From Agrobacterium albertimagni AOL15 (GTDB lineage Bacteria > Pseudomonadota > Alphaproteobacteria > Rhizobiales > Rhizobiaceae), in contig NZ_ALJF01000012.1 of the NCBI RefSeq assembly GCF_000300855.1, positions 1-64,000 on the forward strand: DNA of 64,000 nt, written 5' to 3'. Each line of letters starts with the position of its first letter. Position 1 is the first letter of the stretch. Shown here in pieces: positions 35,966 to 44,270 of the stretch. The notes beneath the pieces were generated by a model. The model worked only from the letters and a program-made list of their open reading frames with translations. It made no database searches and was not told the origin of the DNA. Both the position numbers and the translations under genes were made by a program.

Positions 35966-37890
35966 GACATGCTCCGGCGGAAGCTAGACATCGTCCTGCG
36001 CTGCTGGGCGGCGCGTTGATCCGCGGCTGTGGTCCCGGAGGAGGCTTGCTCACGGCCATCGAGAAAACGAGCCATGTCACGCACGGTCGGGTATTTGAAA
36101 AGGGCCAGAACCTCCAGGCGCTGGCCCATCGCTAGCTCGAGGCCCGCATGAACCCGCATCAGCTGCAGCGAGGTCCCGCCTAGGTCAAAGAAATTGCGAT
36201 CCGCAGGAACGACTTCCAAGCCGAGAGCGTCACGCCACAGCCGAATTAGAATGTCTTCAGAGCGGCTGCGCACGGCGACCGGGGTGGCGTCCTCGACGGG
36301 CGGCAGCGGTAGTGCTGCCCTGTCGATCTTGCCCGCATGCGTCAAGGGGAAGTCGGAAACGACGATTGCCGTACTCGGGATCATGTAAGCCGGCAGACTG
36401 CTGCGCAAACGCTCCATTACCGAGGGGACGAAATTGCTATTGGCAACGTCCTGGGCTTCGCTCGGGCGCAGATAAGCGATGATGCGCTTCAGCCCGCCGA
36501 TCTCCCGGCATTCGACGATGGCTTCGGCAAGCCGCGGCTGGCGCCGCAGAACGGTTTCGATTTCCTCCAGTTCGATGCGTTTTCCGTTGATCTTCACCTG
36601 CCGATCGCGGCGCCCGCGAAAATGGAAGATCCCAGCCTCGTCCATGACGGCAAGGTCGCCCGTGAGATAGCAACGGCGCTCTCCCTCGGGTGTGTCGATG
36701 AAGATGAAGCGTTCGGCAGTGAGGTCTGGTCTGTTGAAATAACCGAGGGCCAGCCCATCGCCGGCAATCGCAATCTGTCCCTCGATGCCGGGCGGGACGA
36801 TTTGAAACTCATCGTCCAGCAGAAAGACATCGGTATGCGCAATCGCTTCACCAATCGGCAATTCGGCACCGGTGAAATGTCGCGGGACGGTATATGTGGT
36901 TGCAATGCAGGACGCTTCGGTCGGACCATAGACATTGGTCAGAAGGCAGGCCGGATGCGCTGCGATAAATCGCTTCACATGGGCCGCCGACGCAACCTCA
37001 CCACCGAAAATGGCCTGCCGAAGGCTAGGCATGGGCTCGTCTACATGGTCGGCAAAGACGTTGAAGAGGCCGGTGGTAAAGTTCAAGAACGTGATGTCGT
37101 GCTTGCGGATCAGGTCCCGCATGTCGGTCAGCGAAAAATTTGCCTTCGCCATAATCACCAGAGTTGCGCCGTTTAAAAGTGCGCCCCAGATGTCAACAGT
37201 CGATGCATCGAACGAGATCGTCGTTGAATGAAGCACCCTGTCGGCGGGTGAGAAGGCGAGGAAGTTCTGGTCGAGAACCAGGCGCGTGATCCCGGCGTGG
37301 GGAACCGCTACCCCCTTGGGACGACCGGTCGAACCCGAAGTGTACATCACATAGGCGAGGTCTGCGCCGCCAATGGCCGGCAACTGCGAGGCGTCGCTGG
37401 GTTCGAGGTCGCTCATGAGCGACGGCAGATCAATCACCTGCGTGGCGGACCCTGCAATTTCACTGAGGCCCGGCTCCGGCTTACCAAAGGTGAAGACGAC
37501 CTTCGGGCTGCATTCCTGCAAGACATTGTGCAAATGATCGGACGGGTAGGCCGGATCCAACGGCAGATACGCCGCCCCCGCCTTCAAGATCGCAAGCTTG
37601 GCAACCACTGTTTCCAGCGATCGCGGCACAAGGAGGCAGACAACGTCACCCTTTTCGATACCACATGCGATCAGATGGCTGGCGAGATCATTCGAGATCT
37701 GGTCGAGCTCGCCATAGGTTAGGCGCGCATCACCGCAGATGATCGCTATCGCCTCAGGCGTGGAAAAGGCATGCTGCCTTACGATTTCGGGCACCCCCTT
37801 TCTCTTGTCATAGCGGATTGCCCGGCGAGGGGGGCTTTCCCCCGTCATGGCGCTGCGCACGTCAACGTCCTGGACACCAGTCATCATCAT
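35962..37890 (-). CDS. NRPS loading module: A-PCP
   Basis: A 642-residue stand-alone loading module and first gene of the operon. It starts with three ATG codons in a row (37890, 37887, 37884) behind GGAGTGGG. The adenylation domain (about 30-530) has YTSGSTGRPKG, SFDAS, NVYGPTE, YLTGDL, RGRRDRQVKINGKRIE and the A10 lysine in THAGKIDR. Specificity positions by alignment are D-A-V-N-I-G-V-C-I; Asp228 implies an alpha-amino acid, but no known code was recognised. The PCP has FFDLGGTSLQL with Ser574. The basic tail ends SSFRRSM, similar to the tail of the next protein. It should hand an aminoacyl group to the KS. Confidence 0.95.
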   Translation of the reverse strand: MMMTGVQDVDVRSAMTGESPPRRAIRYDKRKGVPEIVRQHAFSTPEAIAIICGDARLTYGELDQISNDLASHLIACGIEKGDVVCLLVPRSLETVVAKLAILKAGAAYLPLDPAYPSDHLHNVLQECSPKVVFTFGKPEPGLSEIAGSATQVIDLPSLMSDLEPSDASQLPAIGGADLAYVMYTSGSTGRPKGVAVPHAGITRLVLDQNFLAFSPADRVLHSTTISFDASTVDIWGALLNGATLVIMAKANFSLTDMRDLIRKHDITFLNFTTGLFNVFADHVDEPMPSLRQAIFGGEVASAAHVKRFIAAHPACLLTNVYGPTEASCIATTYTVPRHFTGAELPIGEAIAHTDVFLLDDEFQIVPPGIEGQIAIAGDGLALGYFNRPDLTAERFIFIDTPEGERRCYLTGDLAVMDEAGIFHFRGRRDRQVKINGKRIELEEIETVLRRQPRLAEAIVECREIGGLKRIIAYLRPSEAQDVANSNFVPSVMERLRSSLPAYMIPSTAIVVSDFPLTHAGKIDRAALPLPPVEDATPVAVRSRSEDILIRLWRDALGLEVVPADRNFFDLGGTSLQLMRVHAGLELAMGQRLEVLALFKYPTVRDMARFLDGREQASSGTTAADQRAAQQRRTMSSFRRSMS

Positions 37891-37978
37891 CCCACTCCAA
37901 CTGCCTGCCCGACCGGTCCTGAATGAAAGCGCCCGCGCTTAAGGCGGGTCAGGGTGCGAGGCATTCCCCGGCTTCAGA

Positions 37979-37998
37979 ATTTCACGGGCGCGTGAAAT
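37979..37998. promoter_or_regulatory. 20-bp palindrome upstream of the synthetase operon
   Basis: ATTTCACG-GGCG-CGTGAAAT has perfect 8-bp arms around a 4-bp centre, the spacing of Crp/Fnr-family sites (for example TTGAT-N4-ATCAA). It lies 89 bp before the A-PCP start codon, in the region shared with the divergent Crp/Fnr gene. A second half-site GTGAAAT follows at 38017-38023. Confidence 0.65.
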
Positions 37999-38526
37999 GA
38001 AAATCTGGTCATTGGGGTGAAATCAGACGATCAGCTAGTCTTCGCCTCATCCGTTTGGCCAGTAACCGAGTGGCCAAGGCCTTTGAAAATGGAGTGGGTC
38101 CCCGTCTTCATGAGTAACGGCCTGACTGGCGGCGCCAGCCTTGGGGCACCCACCGGATCTGGCACTGATTCACATCTCTGCAGGTGCAGCTTACGTATCC
38201 CGGTGCCACGCGCGAAGCGAGGCGCCTCTCCTACTCCAAAAGAAGTATAAATTGATAATAGCTAATCCATTTGGGTGGTGGCAGCTTAGAATGGAGGTAG
38301 GAGAGACGCTGTATTGCCAAGATTTCGATCATTGTCCCTCGAATGAAGAATTGTTTCTTCAGTTGCGGTCTGAAGCCCGAAATTACAGTGGCTTGTGCCC
38401 TGGAACAATTATGCGGGCATGCATGTTGGATTGCAGCCTCAAAGGATTTGGGAGGAATTATGACGATGTGGATTACACCGAAAAGTATTTGTGGTATTTG
38501 TACATTAGTCTGCGGGGTGCGGACGA
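37999..38526. other. Long intergenic region with a possible 30-codon leader ORF
   Basis: The stretch from about 38237 to 38520 is visibly AT-richer than its surroundings. A short frame, ATG 38460 to TGA 38552, follows GGGAGG at four bases and would encode MTMWITPKSICGICTLVCGV plus ten residues. It overlaps the start of the Crp/Fnr gene in another frame. Longer frames in the region have no recognisable motif. Coding is unproven. Confidence 0.3.
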
Positions 38527-39258
38527 GTGGGCGAACTTATGCGGCTGGGTGATCATTCTATCAGTGGGAACATAGCGGGTTCGGAACATCGCAGGCAGGA
38601 TACCCGATTGCTTCGGGCGACGCTGCGCCAATACCCGGCGGGAACCACGCTTTTCGACAGTGGGAGCACGATGTCACGTGTTCTCCTGATCGAGCGCGGC
38701 TGGATTATCGCCAGCAAGATGATGTCGAATGGGACCCGGATCGTCACCGATTTCTTCTTGCACGGCGACGTGCTTTCGTCCGTCTCCACCGCCATGTCCC
38801 AGGAAGCGGTTCAGACCGTTGGTGAAGTCAGCTGCTACGAGTTCCCCGGACAGATTTCAGGCGAGGCCGGGTCGCAGCTGCCGCTGATCCTGACGGTCGA
38901 GCTTATGAAGCGCAATGCGCGGATCACCGAGCGGCTGGCGAGCGTTGGACGACGTGACGCGTTTGGACGGACCGGTCATCTCCTCCTGGAGCTTGGAATC
39001 CGCGCCCGCAATACATCGCGTCCCGATCTGGACGGGTTCGAATGCCCACTCAAGCAGTCCGAGATCGGCGATGCGCTCGGTCTCTCCACTGTCCACGTCA
39101 ATCGTGTGTTGAAGGAGATGCGCTTGGGCGGCCTATTGTCCTTCCGCAATGGTATTGTCGAGTTTCTCAATCGCCGGAAACTGATGGATCTGGTTGATTT
39201 CGACCCAAGTTACCTGTCTTCGATCTCAGGCGATGCCCCTGACCGTCAGGACGTCTAG
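38527..39258 (+). CDS. Crp/Fnr-family transcriptional regulator
   Basis: A 243-residue protein starting at GTG 38527 (ATG 38539 is an alternative; neither has a strong ribosome-binding site). The cupin-like sensor domain has LRQYPAGTTLFDSGSTMSRV and LIERGWIIASKMMSNGTRIV, followed by FLHGDVLSSVS. It lacks the N-terminal cysteines of FNR and the cAMP-contact RSxAR of Crp, so the signal is unknown. The C-terminal HTH_Crp (about 155-215) has CPLKQSEIGDALGLSTVHVN and RVLKEMRLGGLLSFRNG. It is divergent from the synthetase operon and is the likely ligand of the 37979-37998 palindrome. Confidence 0.92.
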   Translation: MGELMRLGDHSISGNIAGSEHRRQDTRLLRATLRQYPAGTTLFDSGSTMSRVLLIERGWIIASKMMSNGTRIVTDFFLHGDVLSSVSTAMSQEAVQTVGEVSCYEFPGQISGEAGSQLPLILTVELMKRNARITERLASVGRRDAFGRTGHLLLELGIRARNTSRPDLDGFECPLKQSEIGDALGLSTVHVNRVLKEMRLGGLLSFRNGIVEFLNRRKLMDLVDFDPSYLSSISGDAPDRQDV

Positions 39259-39367
39259 CGCTGCCCCTCTAGCCTGGTTTTCTTCCACGAAAGACGGTGT
39301 TCAAGCCGGCTCAAGCTAATTCCTTTGGGTCCAAATTTGAGTCGAATGCAATAACTTTCGGGGGGAC

Positions 39368-39381
39368 TTAACCTAGGTTAA
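39368..39381. promoter_or_regulatory. Perfect 14-bp palindrome upstream of the LuxR-type gene
   Basis: TTAACCTAGGTTAA is a perfect palindrome about 145 bp before the LuxR-type start codon. It resembles an autoregulatory operator. A CGTGAAAT half-site, identical to an arm of the Crp/Fnr-type palindrome, occurs at 39399-39406. Confidence 0.45.
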
Positions 39382-39525
39382 TGCACTCCTAACAAACCCG
39401 TGAAATTCTGCAGCCGTAAATTAGGAGACATTTATATGGACGGCAGGCCCCCATGTCGGGGGTGCGTACTTCGTTTTTCTTCGAGCTGCCAATGCGGCTC
39501 GGGCAGCACATTGAGGGGGTTTGAA

Positions 39526-40260
39526 ATGAGTGCTTACGCGTCGACCTCAAACATTAGCAAAAAGCTTGCACAGGCCGATATCGACTACATCAGTTCGTTG
39601 ACGACAAGCCAAGGGATCGAGGCAATGTCCAACGATTACATCCTCATACTCGACAGTCGGGTTCTGGATAGAGAATGCTTGTCGCGGAGTCTTCTGGGCT
39701 ACGATCCGCGGATCCAGATCGTAGGGGTTGGCTCGGTTGAGGAATGGCGCAAACGCCAGCTCCCCTCAGATCCTTCCGCCATTCTGTTGGTTTTGACAGC
39801 CAACAGAGCCGACGGATCTTTCCCCAGTGAAAAGATCGACGAGGTGGTGGCTGCATTCAAGCTCACCCCTGTGATCGTGATTGCTGAATCCGACGATCTT
39901 GGCGATATTCTAAAGGCCATCGACTGTGGCGCACGCGGCTATATCCCAACCAGCGTGAACATCAGTGTGGCGGCCGAGGCAATCTCGCTGGCGCGGGCAG
40001 GCGGGGTCTTCATTCCCGCCAGCAGTCTTCTGGCCAATCGCGATGCGTTGAACTCGGTGGTCAAGGGGACAAGCTATCTGCATGAGGGTTTCACGCCCCG
40101 CGAGATTGAGGTTGCTGAGGCGTTGCGGCGCGGCAAGGCAAACAAGATCATCGCCTATGAAATGAACCTCTGTGAAAGCACGGTGAAAGTGCATATCCGC
40201 AACATCATGAAGAAGCTGAATGTCACCAATCGAACCCAAGTGGCATTCAAGCTGAAGTAG
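39526..40260 (+). CDS. LuxR-type regulator with pseudo-receiver domain
   Basis: A 244-residue protein. ATG 39526 (MSAYASTSNISKK) is chosen because GAGGGGG precedes it; the frame extends to 39400. A receiver-like domain (about 34-150) has YILILDSRVLDRECLSRSLL and DCGARGYIPTSV, but the expected phospho-acceptor Asp after beta-3 is missing (AILLVLTANRADG), suggesting phosphorylation-independent control. The C-terminal LuxR/NarL HTH (about 185-244) is canonical: FTPREIEVAEALRRGKANKI then ESTVKVHIRNIMKKL. Such proteins often control exopolysaccharide and motility in rhizobia. It lies at the head of the polysaccharide locus. Confidence 0.9.
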   Translation: MSAYASTSNISKKLAQADIDYISSLTTSQGIEAMSNDYILILDSRVLDRECLSRSLLGYDPRIQIVGVGSVEEWRKRQLPSDPSAILLVLTANRADGSFPSEKIDEVVAAFKLTPVIVIAESDDLGDILKAIDCGARGYIPTSVNISVAAEAISLARAGGVFIPASSLLANRDALNSVVKGTSYLHEGFTPREIEVAEALRRGKANKIIAYEMNLCESTVKVHIRNIMKKLNVTNRTQVAFKLK

Positions 40261-40324
40261 GCATCGCAACACCGGGAGATCGAACATCTGCTGTGATGGT
40301 CGGATGATGCTATCTGTGAAAAGA

Positions 40325-40356
40325 GCCGGTTGTCCTAAGAAAACGACCGGCATTTT
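40325..40356 (+). terminator. Rho-independent terminator between convergent genes
   Basis: GCCGGTTGT (40325-40333) pairs with ACGACCGGC (40343-40351), one G.T pair, with a nine-base loop and ATTTT after it. It ends the LuxR-type gene ahead of the convergent glycosidase. Confidence 0.8.
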
Positions 40357-40392
40357 CATGTGTGGAGCCGTGTAAAGACGACCTCTTGCGCC

Positions 40393-41766
40393 TCAATAAA
40401 CGATCTTCAGAACCACAGGATGATCGCTGATTTCAATCTCGATCTCCGTCAGGCTTTCAAATGTCGAGACCGCAGTGCTGCCGACGGTCGCGTCATAGAG
40501 GTCGAGCCTCTTCGCCATCTTGTCCAAACTGACCTTCAACTTGTTCGTGCCGACAAGTGACTCACCCCAGATGACCAGCTGGAAGGTGCCATCGCTATGT
40601 TGCAGCAGGAGATCGTGGACCGTTTCGAACTTCGGCGTGATCGTATAGTCGAGCCTTTCCAAGGCCTCGCTTCTCCCATCGTCGGCGAGGATTCTCGTCA
40701 GATTATGCAGGTAGTGAGCGCCAAGCCTTGGCTTGTATTGCGGATCGAAGAAGCCATAGGTCTGCACGCCCTCCTCGTCTGTCCGGTCCCGCAGAATATA
40801 AACCGCCGTATGACGGTAGCCTCGGACGAATTGCGACAGGTAAAGGTTGACGAGATTGACCCCCTGCAGGGCCTCGTCAACATTGCCCTTGATCGCCACG
40901 CCTGTCTCGGTGGTCACCCGTGGCAGGTCGACCAGATCCTCCTCGGAATAGCCTTCGAACCGGTTGGCCCAGGTCCGCCCGAAATTTCCATAGAGACCAT
41001 CGACCGAGGTCGCGCTCGACGGATCAGCTGCGTCCCAGGTCTTGTTGTCGGCCGGGTCCGGGACATTGGGATGGTAGAGATAGTTGTGCACATTGGCATA
41101 ATCGGCAAAGCGGGTTCCGGCCTGCATCAGCGTATTGGCCTCTTCCGGGATGGTCAGGAATTGCAGGCCGGCATTGTCCGTCTGCGCCCCAGGCTCGGAG
41201 AGTGACCAAACGGGATAGGCAGCCAGTTCCGGGTCACTCTTGACCATGCGGTAGAGATCAGCATGAAGCTTTGCCAGCGGCAACCAGGATGACCGCCCGC
41301 CGCCCTTTTCGCCTTTGTAGGTGACCGGCCAGTTGTTGGGCTCGTTATTGCCTTCGAAGGCCAAAAGCGCACCGGCTCGCGCCAGGATGCGTCCAGTCGC
41401 CACCAGTCTTTCGACGTCGCTGATCCCGCTGCCCAATCCCCAACTGATCTTCACGCCCGCCTCTTCGTGCAGGCGCAGAAAGCTTTCAATCCTCAGGGGG
41501 CCGCTATCGCTCAGCCCCTCAATCCCGCCGCGAAGCCATCGGAAGCCTCCGTATCGGAGCATGGCGAGTGTCTTTTCATAGGGCTGTCCACGGTCTTCGA
41601 AGGTCGACACCACCCCGATGCTGTCGAGGAAGTCCGACGTGGCTCGTGCTTGAACACCCTCGGCTTGAACAGTGCCGGGTGCTAGCCCGCAAAGGATGAC
41701 CAGGGCGCTCATCGCAAGCTTGAAGGTTTGCACTTGTGTTGCAGTCCTGGCGATCGTCTTCAGCAT
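40393..41766 (-). CDS. Secreted clan GH-A-like glycoside hydrolase
   Basis: A 457-residue exported protein. The start is ATG 41766, nine bases after AGGAG; upstream TTG 41802 and ATG 41775 are less likely. A Sec signal peptide (KLAMSALVILCGLAPGTVQA) precedes a TIM-barrel enzyme. The acid/base candidate is in FEGNNEPNNW and the nucleophile candidate in RVTTETGVAIKG, the two glutamates at strands 4 and 7 typical of clan GH-A. The C-terminal part (about 370-457) looks like a beta-sandwich. It may trim or release the polysaccharide made by the neighbouring genes. The family number (GH39/GH5-like) is uncertain. Confidence 0.78.
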   Translation of the reverse strand: MLKTIARTATQVQTFKLAMSALVILCGLAPGTVQAEGVQARATSDFLDSIGVVSTFEDRGQPYEKTLAMLRYGGFRWLRGGIEGLSDSGPLRIESFLRLHEEAGVKISWGLGSGISDVERLVATGRILARAGALLAFEGNNEPNNWPVTYKGEKGGGRSSWLPLAKLHADLYRMVKSDPELAAYPVWSLSEPGAQTDNAGLQFLTIPEEANTLMQAGTRFADYANVHNYLYHPNVPDPADNKTWDAADPSSATSVDGLYGNFGRTWANRFEGYSEEDLVDLPRVTTETGVAIKGNVDEALQGVNLVNLYLSQFVRGYRHTAVYILRDRTDEEGVQTYGFFDPQYKPRLGAHYLHNLTRILADDGRSEALERLDYTITPKFETVHDLLLQHSDGTFQLVIWGESLVGTNKLKVSLDKMAKRLDLYDATVGSTAVSTFESLTEIEIEISDHPVVLKIVY

Positions 41767-41831
41767 GCCGGTCATCTCCTGCCTCGTTACATTCTGGGGC
41801 AAGGGTGGACTGAGCGCGACGCCCCGAGCAG

Positions 41832-42782
41832 TCAGGCGGATACGGATGCCCGCGTTGATCTGGTAAGCTGATGGTCGTCCAGTTCCCAGTCGCAGACCAC
41901 CCGCCGAATAGCCTCCTCATCTTTATCACGGCTCAGAAAGGGCATGGTATTGGCCATTCGGTTTCTGAAAGAGCGCAGGCGGTACGCCATCCGTCTGAGG
42001 GGCGATATCTTCCGGACAAAAGGTGAAAGGCAGGGGTAGCTCTTCAGCGCCTCGCGATAGACGGCTGAGTGCGACCGTGAACACGGAAAGTAGACGCCGT
42101 CCCAGGGCTTGGGATGAGAGGCGAAATGGATGATGGTCGGGCGCTTGTCGAGGAGATGGAGAAACTGTCTTGGAAAGTTCCAGCGGTTTGAGATGAAGAT
42201 GAGCGCATCGCCAGCCACCGAGTTCAGGGCCCCCTGGTCATGCAGATGGCCGCCATTTCTGATGAAGTGCTCGAAGGCTGCAGCGCCGATCCAGTCTGCA
42301 GGATCGAATTTCAAGACTCCCGAATTGAAGTAGGTTGGTTTCTTCCTGGTAAGAGCAGTCTCGACGATCGAGGTATAGTCCATCGCTGCTACCACTTTGC
42401 CGGGCGGGACAATCAGGTCCTCGAGCGGGCCAAGGTCGCCGACAATCTGGGTATCCCCGTCGATGTAAATCACCTGGCGATAATGCTGCGGAAGAAGATC
42501 GGACAGCAGCAGTCGACCCATGGCTGCAATGGTGATCCTCGCCTTAAAATCAGTGCGATCGACCTTGGCGAACCGCTCCGCGAGCAATTGCGATCCATCA
42601 ACAGGCTTCAGTCCGGCTGAATTGCAAAAATCGAGCGCCTCATAGTGATGCCTGAACCGCTCTGTGAAGACGATCACCACGTCAGTCGAAGGAGAGGCAG
42701 CCTTTCGGGCCTGAAGGGCGGAAACTGCGGTCGGAAAGAAATAGTTCTCATCCGTCACATAGGTGATACATTGGGTATTCAA
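41832..42782 (-). CDS. Glycosyltransferase family 8-like protein
   Basis: A 316-residue cytoplasmic transferase starting at TTG 42782 with AGGGGG nine bases upstream. The GT8 hallmarks are CITYVTDENYFFPTAVSALQ at the N-terminus, the metal-binding DxD in QVIYIDGDTQIVGDL, the KPTYFNSGVLKFDP motif, HDQGALNSV and the late IIHFASHPKPWDG. GT8 enzymes transfer galactose, glucose or galacturonate with retention. It is upstream of the secreted glycosidase in the same minus-strand unit and divergent from a GT4 gene. Confidence 0.88.
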   Translation of the reverse strand: MNTQCITYVTDENYFFPTAVSALQARKAASPSTDVVIVFTERFRHHYEALDFCNSAGLKPVDGSQLLAERFAKVDRTDFKARITIAAMGRLLLSDLLPQHYRQVIYIDGDTQIVGDLGPLEDLIVPPGKVVAAMDYTSIVETALTRKKPTYFNSGVLKFDPADWIGAAAFEHFIRNGGHLHDQGALNSVAGDALIFISNRWNFPRQFLHLLDKRPTIIHFASHPKPWDGVYFPCSRSHSAVYREALKSYPCLSPFVRKISPLRRMAYRLRSFRNRMANTMPFLSRDKDEEAIRRVVCDWELDDHQLTRSTRASVSA

Positions 42783-42845
42783 GTCGAAATCCCCCTGTCC
42801 ATATCATCAATAAGTACAAGTTCGTTTGTGCCCCTGCAATCGGCT

Positions 42846-42865
42846 ATGGAAGATATCTCTTCCAT
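42846..42865. promoter_or_regulatory. 20-bp palindrome in the divergent GT8/GT4 promoter region
   Basis: ATGGAAGA-TATC-TCTTCCAT has perfect 8-bp arms around a 4-bp centre, placed between the divergent glycosyltransferase genes (42782 minus, 43008 plus). It may be an operator for both. Confidence 0.5.
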
Positions 42866-43007
42866 TGGCAGGACGACTTATGCTGGAAAACTACAAATGC
42901 TCCGCCTTCATCACATACGAACAGGACGCGTTGTCAACGTGGGTATGTGACCTCGCCTCTCGTTGGAGAGCTCGGCGGCTTTGTTCCATTGGCCTGCGGT
43001 GAGCAAG

Positions 43008-44177
43008 ATGGTGTCCCGTCCCGCTGACCACCGATCAAACGCTGCAACGCTGAAAGTCTTCGTTCATCTTGCCGAAAACAAGGATGCCAGGCGATGGCGG
43101 CAAAGCTGGTTGGCGAAGACACTGGTCGGTGTCAATGACGAGACGCCTTATGGTTATGGTCGCGCCGAGAAACTCGGTTGCAGCGTGACATTTTCCGGAG
43201 GCTCTTCGGAGACCTTGCTGGCAAAGTTTTTCCGCTACGGCCTGCGCTTCATTCTCGGTTTCGATTTCGTTCATGCTTGGCGCCAACGCCACGCCTTTGA
43301 ACGCGCCGATGTGATCTGGACTCATACGGAGTCCCAGTATCTGGCCGTCGCGGCAGTAGCGCTGATCACGGGCATGAAAACCAGGATCATCGGTCAGAGT
43401 GTCTGGCTGTTTGACCATTGGGATCAATTGTCATGGGTGAAGCGCCGCCTTTATGCCTTGCTGATCAATCGCGTGGATGTTCTGACGTTCCTTTCTCCCG
43501 CCAATTTGCGCATGGCCAGGGCACGTTTTCCCAAGGCCGATGCCCGCTTCGTGCCCTTCGGCATACCCACAGAACATAAGGTTGAGCCGAGGATAAGGTC
43601 GCAGGAACCGTTCCGGATCCTGGCCATTGGAAGCGACAGGCATCGCGACTGGAAGACACTTGTCGAGGTGGTCAGGGATTGCCCCGACATGTCCTTGACC
43701 ATTCTCTCCGGCACTGTGCCACGGAAGCTCGTTACGGGTATTGCCAATGTCGAGGTTCGCTTGGCGAGAACCACCGGCGAGCTTCACGAGGCCTTCGAGC
43801 GGGCAAGCGTGGTCTGTGTACCACTTCTAGAGAACCAGCACGCAAGTGGCATTACGGTCATTCAGGAGGCCGCACTTTTCGGTGTGCCGGTGATTGCCTC
43901 CGATACGGGTGGCCTGCGGCACTACTTCCTCGACCGTGAAATCCGATACGTTCCAAGAGGCGATCATGCCGCGCTGCAGGAAGCGCTGGTCGAGATACGC
44001 GCCTGTCCGCAAGATGCACGAGAGATGGCTGTTCGCGCCCAGGCGAGAATGGGCCAGAATGGGCTTGGCGTCGATGCCTATATTCAGGATCACGTGCGCA
44101 TCAGCCACGATCTGATGAAGGCTGGCAAAACGCGTCAAGCCGTGGCCACCCAGGAGATGCGTGGCAATGAAGCATGA
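43008..44177 (+). CDS. Glycosyltransferase family 4
   Basis: A 389-residue GT-B enzyme. ATG 43008 is chosen; the frame runs to TTG 42963. The donor-binding half has FRILAIGSDRHRDWKTLVEV (about 200), then VCVPLLENQHASGITVIQEA, the ExxxxxxE-type motif, and FGVPVIASDTGGLRHYF. The acceptor half includes IIGQSVWLFDHWDQL. It lies ahead of the polymerase and priming transferase and is presumably one of the transferases that build the repeat unit on the lipid carrier. Confidence 0.9.
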   Translation: MVSRPADHRSNAATLKVFVHLAENKDARRWRQSWLAKTLVGVNDETPYGYGRAEKLGCSVTFSGGSSETLLAKFFRYGLRFILGFDFVHAWRQRHAFERADVIWTHTESQYLAVAAVALITGMKTRIIGQSVWLFDHWDQLSWVKRRLYALLINRVDVLTFLSPANLRMARARFPKADARFVPFGIPTEHKVEPRIRSQEPFRILAIGSDRHRDWKTLVEVVRDCPDMSLTILSGTVPRKLVTGIANVEVRLARTTGELHEAFERASVVCVPLLENQHASGITVIQEAALFGVPVIASDTGGLRHYFLDREIRYVPRGDHAALQEALVEIRACPQDAREMAVRAQARMGQNGLGVDAYIQDHVRISHDLMKAGKTRQAVATQEMRGNEA

Positions 44178-44270
44178 GCGGCTATCGATAGGCTTAAGGA
44201 CCGGCCTTTGGTTGACCAGCTGCAGAATGTCTCACGCGGCGAGTATCGACTGAGCCGGAGGGGGTGACGG

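Noticed and set aside
38141..38575. 144-codon frame upstream of the Crp/Fnr gene
   Set aside because: It has an atypical composition and no recognisable domain, and it overlaps the regulator start; more likely promoter sequence.
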